A stretch of DNA of 64,000 nucleotides from Selaginella moellendorffii (Eukaryota > Streptophyta > Lycopodiopsida > Selaginellales > Selaginellaceae). Location of the stretch: NCBI RefSeq assembly GCF_000143415.4, contig NW_003314291.1, positions 1,282,517 to 1,346,516 of the forward strand, given 5' to 3'. The translations under genes were made by a program, and so were the position numbers. The notes under the pieces are model-generated. The model saw only the letters and a program-made list of their open reading frames with translations, did not search any database and had not been told where the DNA came from. The stretch's first letter is position 1. Each line of letters opens with the position of its first letter. Positions 46,578 through 59,173 of this stretch are shown here, one piece after another.

Positions 46578-47350
46578 GGCTCATAGTGAGGATGTTTTGT
46601 AAATACAGTAAGCTATTATTTGGTGATATTGAGGGATTAATCTTAATATATAAGGGTTCTTGTCAAGTTAGTGTAAGACATAACAAAAGAGAACTAAGAG
46701 TTAGGCCGAGTATGCTCAACAAGAAATATATAGGAGTTCCTATCTTATGTTTATATGGCTAAGTATAGATACTAAACTTAATTTACTAACACTTGAATAA
46801 GAGGGGTTGAAACGGGAACCAACAATAACAACCTCTTGCCATTGTGACAATAAGGAAAAAATATTTAAAAGGACTCACCGATAAATAGCTTTTAATACCT
46901 GTAATCATATTTGTGATACTCTCCCCTACTTAAAGAAGATTGACATCCTTGTCAATGCACACTCTAATCTAGACCACCACGAAGGAAACATATCTAGAAA
47001 AAGTTTATGGTGTTCACATTTTAAAAGAAATGCACCAACTTAAATGAGTTAGGGGGCAACCTCTCTACGCAAATACACTACAACATTAAACATCAAACAA
47101 CTCAACTTAAACAAGGAAATGATCAATGGAGTCAATCACCATTGCTACTTTGAATGTCATCTAGCTTATAAAAGATGATATGCCCCTACTTGTAGGTGAT
47201 ATAGAGAGAGAAGCCAAACCTCATGAGTAAATAAACTAAACCTATCGGTATGGTATAAATAGACTACTATAAATAGATAGTTAGAGTTATTTACACAATC
47301 ATGCCTTTTTAATGAAATAAGGAATATCGAAAGAAAGGTGGGTGATGTGG
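46578..47350 (-). repeat. Family-1 LTR start and 3' UTR fragment (-)
   Basis: Minus-strand match to the first part of a family-1 LTR (46578 to about 46920), the polypurine tract (TCTCCCCTAC) and part of the 3' UTR to about 47350. With the preceding + fragment it repeats, in worn form, the inverted family-1 arrangement seen at 2275-5335. Confidence 0.65.
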
Positions 47351-47700
47351 CCAATTTACAGTAATTACCCCATGACTAAATATTTCACTATATATATGAA
47401 GTGTTGAAACTAATTTGCTTATATAGGCCCAAACCTAAATATCAAAAGATGGATAATATCAAAGTCAGATACAATGATATCTTAGAGACTAAATTATCTG
47501 TGAATAAATCTTAGATGAGAACACAAAAGTATTCCAAGAAAGTTATCATCCAATAAACTAGAATTAGAGTATAAGAACCACCAAGATCACTATAGTTTAA
47601 AGGTGTAGGATTAACCATCTAACAAATTCAATAGTAAGTGTATTATCAAGAAAAAGTTAATGATAAAGCTTAACTACTAAAAATTGTAGATAACATGCCA

Positions 47701-48031
47701 AACAACTTACAAAAGATAACTAGAAAAACACAAAGTATCATTGACTAACAAGCAAAATGCTTGCAAATATATCACCGGAAAGAAATAACATCCTAATCTA
47801 ATAGTAGAACAAAATGAATATCACAAGGGCTAATAAACACTTGTTCATGCTAACTATTGCATCAGTTAATCCAAATAAGTCTTGATCAACAACATTAAGA
47901 AAATAAAGTTGCTCAAACAAGCATCAGTAGCATCCTACCGATATCTCAAACCCAAGAGACCAATCCAAAGCAAACCACAAATAATATATATTAATGCAAA
48001 AAGCCAAAAACCATTAAAGAAAACAACTAAC
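47701..48031. repeat. Dispersed repeat, copy 2
   Basis: Similar to 29331-29690. It is cut at 48031 by the family-2 insertion; the sequence on the far side of that insertion (55567) is an older LTR and not the continuation of the repeat. Confidence 0.7.
48027..48031. repeat. Target-site duplication of copy 2, left
   Basis: CTAAC directly before the LTR, repeated at 55562-55566. Confidence 0.9.
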
Positions 48032-49180
48032 TGTAAGCCACAAATTTTTCCTTTCCAATTTGCCAGCTTACCTCGTCTATCCGTCCAACACTGCCTTGGC
48101 TTTTGCTAAGTTCCCTTGCCAAGGTTCTCGCCTATGGTACCAGCTCCTACTTGGTTTCAGCTACTCACTGCACGAGCAACGGAGTGTTAGCCATCCTTCC
48201 ACGGATTCCCAAATCACTCCCAATCCCCCCTCCCCGGGTTAGACTGGACTTAAGGTTCGGCTACACTCCCCGCAAGCACAAGCAGCCAAGCACACCAAGC
48301 TTCCAGGTTCCTAACATCCCTTGGTACCACAAGACTTGATCATGGGACCCTCTAAATCCCAAGTCTTGAGTGCAACACTTGCTTCGGGACGCCAGGGCGA
48401 AACACCGTGGCCTAACGGCCCGGTATGGGTACCTCTCGCCCCCCACTTCCATCCCGAAGGAAGGCCCAAGCCCCTAGGAAGGGCGAGGACCAATGAGCCG
48501 CATGGTACTCAAGTGGGGCACCACTCCACATGAGCCGGGAGCACCGCAATCGGTTTCCCTTTCGGGAGTGGGAGCTGCTCTTGAGCACTTCCTTGGATGG
48601 CCCCTCCGGCACCAGCCAAGTCCATGCTCACTCCCACCCAAGGCCCCTTAGTCCCAGTCCCAACCTCAAGTCGGTTTGGAAGCCCAACTGGAGAGTCCCT
48701 TCAAAACTGGTTCCTGGACCTCACTATCCCTACTATACTTTTGGAACCCCCTGCAGCCCCCCCCCCCTGGGGGACGCACGCTTTGGGCTTTCACCCCTTG
48801 ACCCGTATTAGTATTTGGACTTAGTCTCTGGCTCGATCTCGGATCCGATTTCGGATCCGACTTCGGATTCGGTCTCGGACTCGATCGCGGACTCGATCTC
48901 GGACCTGATCTCGGGCCCGACCTCGGACTCGACTTCGGACTCGGTCTCGGACCCGATTTCGGATCTCGGACTCCGTCTCGAACTCGGTCTCGAACTCGGA
49001 CTCGAACTCAGTCCCCGAGTCGGTCTTGGACTTGATTCCGGACTCTATCTCGAACTCGGTCCTAGAGTCGGTCTTGGACTCGATCTTTGACTTGGTCCCA
49101 TCCGATGAACTCTTTGTCATTTTGGTCATGCTTTCGGGGTTCCCTTAGCCTACGACACCTCGGCGAGTTGGTTCCTTACA
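48032..49180 (-). repeat. Family-2 copy 2 3' LTR
   Basis: TGTAAGCCAC...GGTTCCTTACA on the plus strand. It holds the core (48722-48799) and the hexamer array (48830-49110) in reverse order. Confidence 0.9.
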
Positions 49181-49584
49181 ACTCCACCACCCATAGAAGA
49201 AGTTCGATGCCCACATCGAACGTCTCTTTTTTATCCTACGACTTGTTGACCATGTCTCCGGGGGCATCCCCCCACTTAGCGGTGTGCCTAAGTTAGCCTC
49301 CCCGGCCAAGAGCTCATGACAACGGAATATAGGTGTCCCTATATTCCTCCCCTCACCACGCCCTAGTATGGGGTCGGGACTTGAACCCAGCCTTGCTTTA
49401 CTAGGGGGTTGGGACTCGAACCCAACCTCCGTAGAATACGTCTACGGTTTCGACATCCCCGCAGGGAGTCGGGCGTAGCTCCCTACGCCTGGTCGACCTA
49501 GCTAACCCATGCTAATTAGCTCACCTTTGGCGCGCCTTCGGGTCCCAACATATGCCACTTGCTCAACTTTGCAAATTGATATTT
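49181..49584 (-). other. Family-2 copy 2 3' UTR with hairpins and T-arm-like motifs
   Basis: Same hairpin series as copy 1, read on the minus strand. B-box-like sequences appear as GGACTTGAACC (49377-49387) and GGACTCGAACC (49412-49422). The polypurine tract is 49181-49192. Confidence 0.7.
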
Positions 49585-49966
49585 TTAATTGAACTTTGCA
49601 TAAGTACATAGAGTTCTGCCTTGCAGAAATTCCTCCACTAGATCTCGCGCGTTCGCTAGGTTCTCCTCCGGTTCCCATGTTGCTTCGCAGTGTGGAAATC
49701 CTTTCCACTTCACATGGAACTCTCTCACCTCGCGTCCTTGTCGCTTGCTCTTGCGCGCATTGAGGATGGCCTCGACTTCGTATTCCTCTTCCCCTTGGAT
49801 AACCTCAGGTAAAGGTCTTACTTGGTCTTTGCGAAGCGGATCCTCAAAGTACGGCTTGAGTAAGTTCACATGGAACACTGGGTGCATCTTCCCCATCTCT
49901 CGAGGAAGTCGGAGTTGGTAAGCCACTTTACCGATTCGTGCCTCAATCTCGTAAGGCCCCGCGAAC

Positions 49967-50018
49967 CTGCTTAAGGAACTCAAGATCAATTCATTTACAG
50001 GAATACATGCATTTTTAC
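49967..50018 (-). other. Intron 2 (52 bp), copy 2
   Basis: Identical in sequence to copy 1 intron 2, GTAAAAATGC...TTAAGCAG on the minus strand. Confidence 0.88.
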
Positions 50019-50436
50019 CTTTGGGTCAACTTTCGGCTGATCCCACTTGGTAGCCTAAGGTTCTTGGTGTTCAGCCACACCTTCTCCCCAGCTTGGAACT
50101 CTACGTCCCGGCGCTTTAGGTTCGCGTACTTGGTTTGCCTTTGTTGAGCCCGTTCCAAGGAATCCCTCACTAGATTCCAAATGTTGAGTCTTTCCGCCGT
50201 GAATGCCTCCACTGCGGGTAACTCTCCATGATACTCGGCCACGCCGAGTTCCACAGGACCTTCAATAGCTCGCCCATTGATGACTTCCCATGGACTCACC
50301 CCGATACTCGAATGTGGTGAGTTGTTATAACACATTTCCGCAAGTCCCAAATGACTTACCTAATCGGTCTGGTCTCCCGAGACATAGCATCGCAAATAAT
50401 CCTCCAGCTGCCTATTCACCCTTTCCGTTTGTCCGT

Positions 50437-50483
50437 CTGTCAAGAAGTGTTAGGACCACCAAACTTGACTTAATACCCCATAC
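50437..50483 (-). other. Intron 1 (47 bp), copy 2
   Basis: GTATGGGG...CTTCTTGACAG on the minus strand. It has the same length and position as in copy 1 but differs at 7 of 47 bases, far more than the surrounding element. The CTAAC branch-like motif is kept. Confidence 0.9.
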
Positions 50484-53400
50484 CTGTCTGTGGGTGATAG
50501 GCTGTGCTGAATTTCAACTTGGTGCGATACTGTTCCAGGAGGGTCCTCCAGAACCTACTAGTGAAGATCTTATCTCGATCTGAGATAATCTCCTCTGGCC
50601 TTCCCCGCACTCGAACCACTTGTTCGAAGAACAGTTTCGCCACACCTTCCGCATCCACCTCCGTTGTGGTGGGTATGAAATGTGCCATCTTCGAAAATCA
50701 GTCCACCACCACGAATATCGCATCGAACCCCTCGCTTGGGGGTAGTCCCGTGATGAAGTCCATCGTGAGACATTTCCACGGACGATCTGGAATTGGGATG
50801 CTTTGCAACAAGCCCCCACTAGCCTTAGTCACGGCTTTGACCTGCTGACATGTTGGACATGTCTTTACATAGTCTTGGACGTCCTTAGCCATATCTGGCC
50901 AATGGTACTTCCTCTTGAGTAAGCCCATCGTCTTGGGCACTCCGCCGTGTCCCGCAAGAGGTCCGTCATGACACTCTTCTAAGGCTACCTTCCTTAGTCC
51001 ACCTTCTGGAACATACACCCTCGTTTGCTTGTAATAAATGAGTCCATTGCGTTCCGCATAGCCCGTTTTCTCTTCCGTTGGCGGCTCACCTCTCTGGTGA
51101 GCTTCCCGTGCCTCCAGATTCCTCAACAACACTTCTTGTGCTAGACCATCGTTCTCATATGCTGTCCGCACATCGTCCCAGAAGGTTGCTGTTGCGCTGG
51201 AGATCGCCAACCTCAAGCTCGCTTTTCGACTTAGCGCATCTGCCACGATGTTGCTCTTCCCAGGCTTGTACAGAATCTCGCAATCAAACTCGGCCAAGGC
51301 ATTGGCCCACCGACCTTGTTTCCCTCTCAGGTCGGGTTGTGACAAGAAGTGTTTCGTTGCCACATTGTCCGTGTAAACCTTGAAGTGTCTCCCAAGGTAG
51401 TGTCGCCACTCCTTGAGCGCCTTGACCACCGCAAACAATTCCTTCTCGTGGGCAGGCCACTTCCGTTGAGCCTTGTCCAGCTTCTTCGAGAAGAACGCTA
51501 CTGGATGGTTGTCTTGCTTCAAAACTGCGCCTAACGCAAAGTCCGAAGCATCCGTGTCTACCTCAAAGTCCTTACCAAAGTCCGGTAATGCCAACACCGG
51601 AGCCTTCCTCAACTTCCCTTTGAGGTGGACGAATGCCGCCTCGCATTCCGCTGTCCATACCATCTTCCCTTTTCCCGTTTGATCCGTTAAGGGCAGGGCT
51701 ACTCTCGAATAGTGTCTGATAAACTTTCGATAGTAGTTGCATAGCCCCAAGAACGCCCTCAACTCATGTACATTCGATGGTCGCTCCCATTCCTGGATCG
51801 CTTGGACCTTCTCCGGGTCCACCTTGAGCCCGTCCTGGCCCACCACATGCCCGAGAAACTTTACCTCTTGCTGAGCAAAGTCACATTTGCTCTCTTTAGC
51901 ATACAGTTTATGTTCCCTTAGTTTCTCAAACACCTTCGCCAAGTGTTCGGCATGCTCTTCTAGCGTCGCGCTATAGATCAGGATGTCGTCAATATAGACG
52001 ACCACAAAGTGATCCAGATAGGGTACAAAGATGTGGTTCATCAACGCCGAAAACGTTGCCGGCGCATTGCACAGCCCAAAGGGCATCACCAAAAACTCAA
52101 AGCTCCCATACCTCGTTCGACAGGTTGTCTTCTCGACATCTTCCTCGGCTACCCTGATCTGGTAGTATCCTGACCTTAGGTCAATCCTCGAGAAGTATTT
52201 TGCCTTTCCCAACCTATCGAACAGGTCCTCAATCCTTGGCAACGGGTACTTGTTCTTCTTGGTATACTTGTTGAGCAACCGGTAATCTATGCACATGCGC
52301 ATAGATCCATCTTTCTTTTTCACAAATAATACCGGCGCCCCATACGGCAACTTGCTCAACCTAACATACCCTTTGCCCACCAACTCCTCTAGTTGGCACT
52401 TGAGCTCCTTGAGTTCTTTTTCGTTCAAACGATAGGGGGGACGAACCACCGCCTCAGCGCCCTCGACAAGCTCAATCTTATGTTCTATCGGTCGTGCGGG
52501 GGGCAACCCCGCCGGTAGCTCCTCCGGCATGGTATCCTGGAATTGGTCCAACACTCGCTGGATCACTAAAGGCACTTCTTCCGTTCTTGTCTTTTTGTCA
52601 CTCTTCACCGAGAGTAAGCACAAAAAGGCTGCCTTAGTTCCTTTAGTGAGTTGTCCTCTCGTGGACACCAGGTTCAAGCATGACTCTTTGGCCTTGCTTT
52701 GCCCTACCTTTAGATCCTGGGCCTCCACCCTAGATCTTCTTCCTTGGGCATTCGCCAATACCACAAGGTTCCTACCTTGTCCATGCAGGGCTACCACGAA
52801 CCGATTAAACCAATCCATTCCGAAGATCACGTCAAATCCCGCCATATCCAAGATGGTGAAATCCATGTCCACTTTCCATGTCCCCACTTCGACTCTCGCT
52901 TGTCGAAGTACCTCATCGGTGCTTTGGCTACCCTGAACAAACTCTATAGTCCTTGGTTCGCCTAGCCGCTGCACCGTTAGTCCGGCTTGCCGGACTATGT
53001 CTGCAGCCACAAAATTATCCGAAGCACCCGTGTCAATAAGGATCTTAACAAAGCTACCTCCGAGCTTCCCTCGGAGGGCTAGTAGATGTCGCGAACGACT
53101 CTCTACCAAAGTTGCTCGTGTAATGAGTAACTTTGAGTTAGGGACTGGATCACATACCTCAGTTTGGACTTCACCCGACTTGATGGCCATATTGGCTCTG
53201 GCCTTCTTCGGGTAGGGACATTCCCTCGAGAAGTGTCCCGCTTCGCCACAGTTGTAGCATACGTTGTTTCCCACACTGCTATACGACTTGACCTTCTTAT
53301 CCGTGGGTTTGTCCTTTTTCGCTTGACTCCCCCACGTACTCGCTCGCTGGCCACCGGATTTGCCTTTCCGGAACCCCGAGGACTCATTCTTAGAGAAACT

Positions 53401-54400
53401 CCTTTTGAATTTCCCCTTGCTATACGTTCCCCTTGGTTTGGCCCCTTTGCTAAATGTGGATCCCGACCCCGTCGTGTTCCCCTTTCGCAGGTTATCGTTG
53501 AAATGCACCTTGATGGCCGCATCCAACGCTTCCTTGTAGTTGGTCGGGTTCCACCTCATCACCTCGCCGCGAGCCCAGGTTTGCAAACCTGATATGAAGG
53601 CATGGAACGCATCCATATCCCCCATGTCCGTGACAAGTATCCTCTTTGCCATGAACCCATTCACATATTCCTGGATGGTTCCTGTCTGTTTCAGCCTACT
53701 CAGTTCATCCCTCAGATGCAGAGTGGCATTCGGAGGAACATATGTTGCGCGGATCCTCGCCTTCATCATGTCCCAAGTGACCACCGGTCCTTCGTTGGCC
53801 TCCGTTGTTCTCCACCAAGACTTGGCATTATCTGCCAAGTATGGTTTTGCACATGGGACTTTCTCCGAGCTTGGTAACCGCAACGCTCGGAAGTAGTCCT
53901 CCATATCGTAAAACCAATCCTCCACCACCTTATAGTCATTCACTCCCTTGAAGACCGGTGGGGGCTTTGGTTTGTACTTGGGAACTGCCTGAGGGACTGA
54001 TTCCACTTCGGTCTGTTCGACCTTGTCTGGTTTTGCCTCAGTCCCGGCCGAAAGATCCGCACCTTCTGCGCTGCCAGCATCCGCAGTCTTTTTCTTTTTC
54101 TTCCGCCTCTCGTCACGCTTTAGCTTGCGTACGAGAGTTTCCAGCAGGGCATTGGTCTGTGCCAACTGTCCTTCTAGCACGTCCAATCGAGCCTTGGACG
54201 ACCGAACCTCGCCACCGGACTCCTGTTTGGAGGTTTCCTCACTGGAGTCCTCCTCATGCAAGGATTCCTCATCCATAGCCTCTTGTTCGACTAGAGGCTC
54301 CAGCTCTGGCGGAGGTTTCGTCTCCGCCTGGGTTCGCTTACGCCCTGCCCTTGCCATCTCCCAGCAATCCGCCTCTATCCTTCGCTAGAACTGAGGAAAA

Positions 54401-54413
54401 GGCTCCGATACCA
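54401..54413 (-). other. Primer-binding site of copy 2
   Basis: Minus-strand TGGTATCGGAGCC, three bases inside the 5' LTR, the same as copy 1. Confidence 0.85.
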
Positions 54414-54416
54414 AAT

Positions 54417-55561
54417 TGTAAGCCACAAATTTTTCCTTTCCAATTTGCCAGCTTACCTCGTCTATCCGTCCAACACTGCCTTGGCTTTTGCTAAGTTCCC
54501 TTGCCAAGGTTCTCGCCTATGGTACTAGCTCCTAGGTTTCAGCTACTCACTGCACGAGCAACGGAGTGTTAGCCATCCTTCCACGGATTCCCAAATCACT
54601 CCCAATCCCCCTCCCCGGGTTAGACTGGACTTAAGGTTCGGCTACACTCCCCGCAAGCACAAGCAGCCAAGCACACCAAGCTTCCAGGTTCCTAACATCC
54701 CTTGGTACCACAAGACTTGATCATGGGACCCTCTAAATCCCAAGTCTTGAGTGCAACACTTGCTTCGGGACGCCAGGGCGAAACACCGTGGCCTAACGGC
54801 CCGGTATGGGTACCTCTCGCCCCCCACTTCCATCCCGAAGGAAGGCCCAAGCCCCTAGGAAGGGCGAGGACCAATGAGCCACATGGTACTCAAGTGGGGC
54901 ACCACTCCACATGAGCCGGGAGCACCGCAATCGGTTTCCCTTTCGGGAGTGGGAGCTGCTCTTGAGCACTTCCTTGGATGGCCCCTCCGGCACCAGCCAA
55001 GTCCATGCTCACTCCCACCCAAGGCCCCTTAGTCCCAGTCCCAACCTCAAGTCGGTTTGGAAGCCCAACTGGAGAGTCCCTTCAAAACTGGTTCCTGGAC
55101 CTCACTATCCCTACTATACTTTTGGAACCCCCTGCAGCCCCCCCCCCCCGGGGGACGCATGCTTTGGGCTTTCACCCCTTGACCCGTATTAGTATTTGGA
55201 CTTAGTCTCTGGCTCGATCTCGGATCCGATTTCGGATCCGACTTCGGATTCGGTCTCGGACTCAATCGCGGACTCGATCTCGGACCCGATCTCGGGCCCG
55301 ACCTCGGACTCGACTTCGGACTCGGTCTCGGACCCGATTTCGGATCTCGGACTCCGTCTCGAACTCGGGCTCGAACTCGGACTCGAACTCAGTCCCCGAG
55401 TCGGTCTTGGACTTGATACCGGACTCTATCTCGAACTCGGTCCTAGAGTCGGTCTTGGACTCGATCTTTGACTTGGTCCCATCCGATGAACTCTTTGTCA
55501 TTTTGGTCATGCTTTCGGGGTTCCCTTAGCCTACGACACCTCGGCGAGTTGGTTCCTTACA
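54417..55561 (-). repeat. Family-2 copy 2 5' LTR
   Basis: Same sequence as the 3' LTR apart from a six-base deletion near 54535 and a few substitutions. Core at 55103-55180, hexamer array 55210-55490. Confidence 0.9.
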
Positions 55562-55566
55562 CTAAC
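55562..55566. repeat. Target-site duplication of copy 2, right
   Basis: CTAAC, identical to 48027-48031. Confidence 0.9.
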
Positions 55567-55567
55567 C

Positions 55568-56070
55568 TGTAAGGAACCAACTCCCCAAGGTGTTGTAGGC
55601 TAAAGGATCCCCGAAAGCACGACTGAAATGATAAAGAGTTCATCGGATGGGACTGAGTCTGAGATTGAGTCCAAGACCGACTCTGAGACCGAGTTTATAA
55701 ATAGAGTCCGAGACTGATTCCGAGACCAAGTTTGAGACCGAGTTTGAGACCAAGCTCGAGATAGAGTCTGAGATCCGAGATCGGGTCCGAGACTGAGTCC
55801 GAGGTCAAGTCCAAGGTTGAGTCTGAGATTGGGTCCGAGGTCGAGTCTGAGATCGAGTCCGGGACCGAGTCCAAAGTCGGGTCCGAGATCGAGTCCGAGA
55901 TCGAGACTAAGACTGAGTTCAAGTACTAATACAGGTCGAGGGGTGAAAGCCCAAAGCGTGCGTCTCCCGGGGGGCGGGGGGGGGTTCCAAAAGTATAGTG
56001 GAGTCCAAACTGACTTGAGGTTGAGACTAGTGCTAAGGGGCTGAGGGGCCTTGGGTGGGAGTGAGGAGTG
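55568..56070 (+). repeat. Older family-2 LTR fragment
   Basis: Starts TGTAAGGAACCAACTCCCC one base after the target duplication and follows the family-2 LTR through the hexamer array (55635-55925) and core (55939-56000). It then breaks off. It is more diverged than copies 1 and 2, with several array units lost. Confidence 0.8.
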
Positions 56071-57475
56071 TGGACCACTTTTGAGCTTATGAGCTGAAAA
56101 GTTGAGCTTGCGAGTTGAACTCAATTTTCAATTGCAATTTAATACAAATATTATAAATTTTAAAAAATTAAGGTTATAGAAAACCTAACTTTATACTATA
56201 TTTTCATAACTCTCTACATTTTATATGGATAAAACTATTTTAGAGGAGGCTTCTTGTCCAAGAATTTAAATATTTACTATATATAATTTTATTTAAGTTC
56301 GTCAAAACATAAAATAAATGGTTCTAATGTTGATAGTTTCAACTCTTGAAATCTTTCTCCTCATAGTAGTAATTCAAGGACTAGGAGCTGCAATATTCAT
56401 CCCATTGCACAACACATTCAAAACATATAAAAGATGGAAAAAGAGGATAATGAGAATAATGATCATATATTGGAGATAAATGAAATGATAAAAGATGCAA
56501 CAATTTAGGTGAAAAAGAATGCTCCCCTATTTGTTTTATAAAATTACAATTCCGTGACTTTCAAGAAATGCCATATTTATTTCTAGCTTTTGGTGGAAAC
56601 AATGGCAACAATCAGTACAACAGTATATACACTCTTGCAATATATTGTAATATCATGGCCCTAAACTACTATGAAATATATTTTGAGATGGTAAAGATAG
56701 AAAAAAAAAGACACACTAGTATTACAAATAGTATTGTAAAAAGAAAACTTGGAAGTATACAAAATGAAATGAATGTTTTACTATTAATTATATAAAGTAT
56801 AAAAAGTATATATTACTGATAGAGAATAAATATTGATAGTCTTGGAGAATATTATTAGCTCCAAAAGTCTTACGACTTAGTAGTAATAAAGCTTGCCTGA
56901 TGTATATGAATATCCACTTTAGGATCTTAGTGTAAAGTGTTGATGAAAATGTAGTATATATATGCCTTCCTATATTTCTTATGCTTAGTAAAGTTTGGTT
57001 ATATGCAAGGAAAGTATTGAATAACAATTATGTACTCTCCATTTTTTATTTTGACAATGTGCAATATCTTGGAGCAAAATGGTACTTAATATCAAGTCTA
57101 TTATTGAATACTAGGCTTTTCACTCCAAGACCTATACCAATATCTTCATCAATAAAGAAAAAATAACACTTTAAGTGAACAATTTTCATATTACTAATAG
57201 AAGCTTAAGAATTATACTTTATAGATGTGCCACAAACCACTTTCTCAACTACAATTGCCACTTCTTAAGCTGGTGAAGTCCTCTTCCTCTTTATCCCATT
57301 ATGTAACATCTTAACAAAAGGCCTTGTTTCTAATATCTTTCTTTCTTAAATGCTAATGCTTTTGAAAGTTACTCTATAGTATATATCAAATCCAATAAAC
57401 ATATTTTATACAAACTTATCTTCTCTTTCTTTACCTCAAAAGAATACTAGCTTAAGTGCTTACTTTTTAAGAGAT
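56071..57475. other. No gene recognised
   Basis: Strongly AT-rich, with only short ORFs lacking family resemblance. Confidence 0.45.
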
Positions 57476-57700
57476 TCATAATTGGGGTGTATGTGAGGTC
57501 CTCAAGTGGTTGGTTCTAGTTAAAAAGATAATATTAAAAGGCAATAAAAATAAAGAAGAAATAAGAGACTTCATCTCTTCTAACCACTCTATCCCACAGA
57601 AATAAGTAATACATTTTGCCCTTGTAGATGGCACAATATAAAGGAAAATTCTTGCTAAACTAACACTTGAATCCAATAATAATGGTGTCATAGGCAAGAG
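57476..57700 (-). pseudogene. Fragment related to the MULE-like relic
   Basis: The minus strand matches the exon-like piece at about 26680-26800 (compare TPLLLDSSV and CITFFHGMEWLEE there with TPLLLDSSV and CITYFCGIEWLEE here). In another frame the shared text reads IYKAKMYYF / IYKGKMYYL, which may be the true frame. A second decayed copy of the same gene family. Confidence 0.55.
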
Positions 57701-59173
57701 GATTGATTATAGACCCTTCAAAAAATATAAAATTTCTATAGCTATTTTGATTACATGTTTCATCTATGCAATCCAAATGCCTACAACAGTAAACTATAGA
57801 CACTATTCTTTCAAAATGCTAAAGGTGTGTGGTCTTAATCTTACGCCAATTTTAAACATTTTACTTGGTCTCCATCCCTTTTCATTTGGAACTAGTGTTG
57901 TTGATAAGAGGTTTTAGATCAAAGAAGATATTGTTGTTGTAGCAGGATGGAAGCTCACTCATGGGTATATATAGAAATAAGTGTATCTTGACTGAGAAGT
58001 GGGAAAAGTGGAAAACATTACTAATAACTTTGAATATTACTGAAGATGGAGCTCATGAATTTGGGGCTAACACTAGCATAGTTTTTCCACTTGAATTGGA
58101 AGAGGAGGATAGGATGATGACTAACTCTTTCTTCACATTCACTTTAGCTTAAACACTTTGATTGGAGATCCATAAATTTGAATCTCCATAAAGTTCGGTT
58201 TATGTTTTATCTTTCTACCCTTGCCAACACTAGAAAGATAAAACACCAAGCAACAACCATACTAGTATTGTTGCAGATCACAACCTCTAACAAAATAGAG
58301 CCAAGATGAAGATAAAAATGGCAACATAAAAAACTTTTAGAAACATGATTTTAAGAGAACAAAAGTGGTGGGTGATCTCAAAAATGTAGAAGAACCTTTT
58401 CATCCTTCTTTATAGGTTTTGGAGTTCTCTATCTCCCTTATGCTACTTATAAAAATCTATAGTGAAACATAAATTGAGATTTAAGGAGATTAATAAGAAG
58501 AATAATAACAATGTACAAATGAATTTAAATACTATAGCATATCTAATATGTGTAAGTGTGATAGTATTATCATATGTTCTGTTGTCTATTGCATGCACAC
58601 AAATCCAAGAAAAGGTTTTCAGCACGTGAAGTTTGATTGTTAGTGATGATAGTAATAACATTCTGCTTTAGCATGGAGATGCAAGATATCTGATCACATG
58701 TAAAATATCAATAGTTTGTCAAATCTTTAGTGTTAGGTGATGTTCGTAATGATAATTCTTCAATGACATAGTTTTGATTCTCAATATGAGTTGAGTTTTA
58801 GCCATATATACAAATACTGCTCAATGACATTTAGAGCATATGCCTATAAATTAGGTTCATACACAATACAAAACAAATTTATGGATGTGGATTCATCCAT
58901 TCATAGATTAAAATAGTACAATATATTTAATATAATAATGCAACATACCAGATTTATACTCTTTAAAGTTCTGTCATGAATCCAAAATATGTTTGAAATC
59001 TTGTTTAGAATGCATCCTTTCTATATAAATGGGAAAACTAATATTAATTGTCAAATAACTTACATATTGAAAGGTGCTATATATACCATCATTTAAAATT
59101 TTTTAAAAAATTTTACATACAATATAAATGTATCTTATGTTATTGATAATATAATATAGGGTATAAGCCAAGT
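57701..59173. other. No gene recognised
   Basis: AT-rich. A plus-strand ORF at 57961-58152 (63 codons) has no recognisable domain. Confidence 0.45.

Larger units (their letters stand above)
49585..54357 (-). pseudogene. Family-2 copy 2 gag-pol, two nonsense codons
   Basis: Exon 1 54357-50484, exon 2 50436-50019, exon 3 49966-49585, in the same domain order as copy 1 (CCHC knuckle, protease, YIDD reverse transcriptase, RNase H, integrase, chromodomain). The first 1,219 codons are open. Then TGA at 50698-50700 replaces the Arg codon CGA after FVVVD at the start of the integrase core, and TAG at 50360-50362 replaces a Trp in exon 2. Both fit C-to-T/G-to-A changes. Exon 3 is complete here and gives the sequence missing from the gap in copy 1. 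Gag, protease and reverse transcriptase could still be made. Confidence 0.9.
48032..55561 (-). mobile_element. Family-2 Ty3/gypsy chromovirus, copy 2 (complete, inverted)
   Basis: About 7.53 kb on the minus strand with all parts: 5' LTR 54417-55561, primer site 54401-54413, gag-pol 54357-49585 with two introns, structured 3' UTR, 3' LTR 48032-49180. A perfect CTAAC duplication flanks it. The LTRs are nearly identical (main difference a six-base deletion near 54535), so insertion was recent. It carries two nonsense mutations and is probably not autonomous. Confidence 0.95.
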
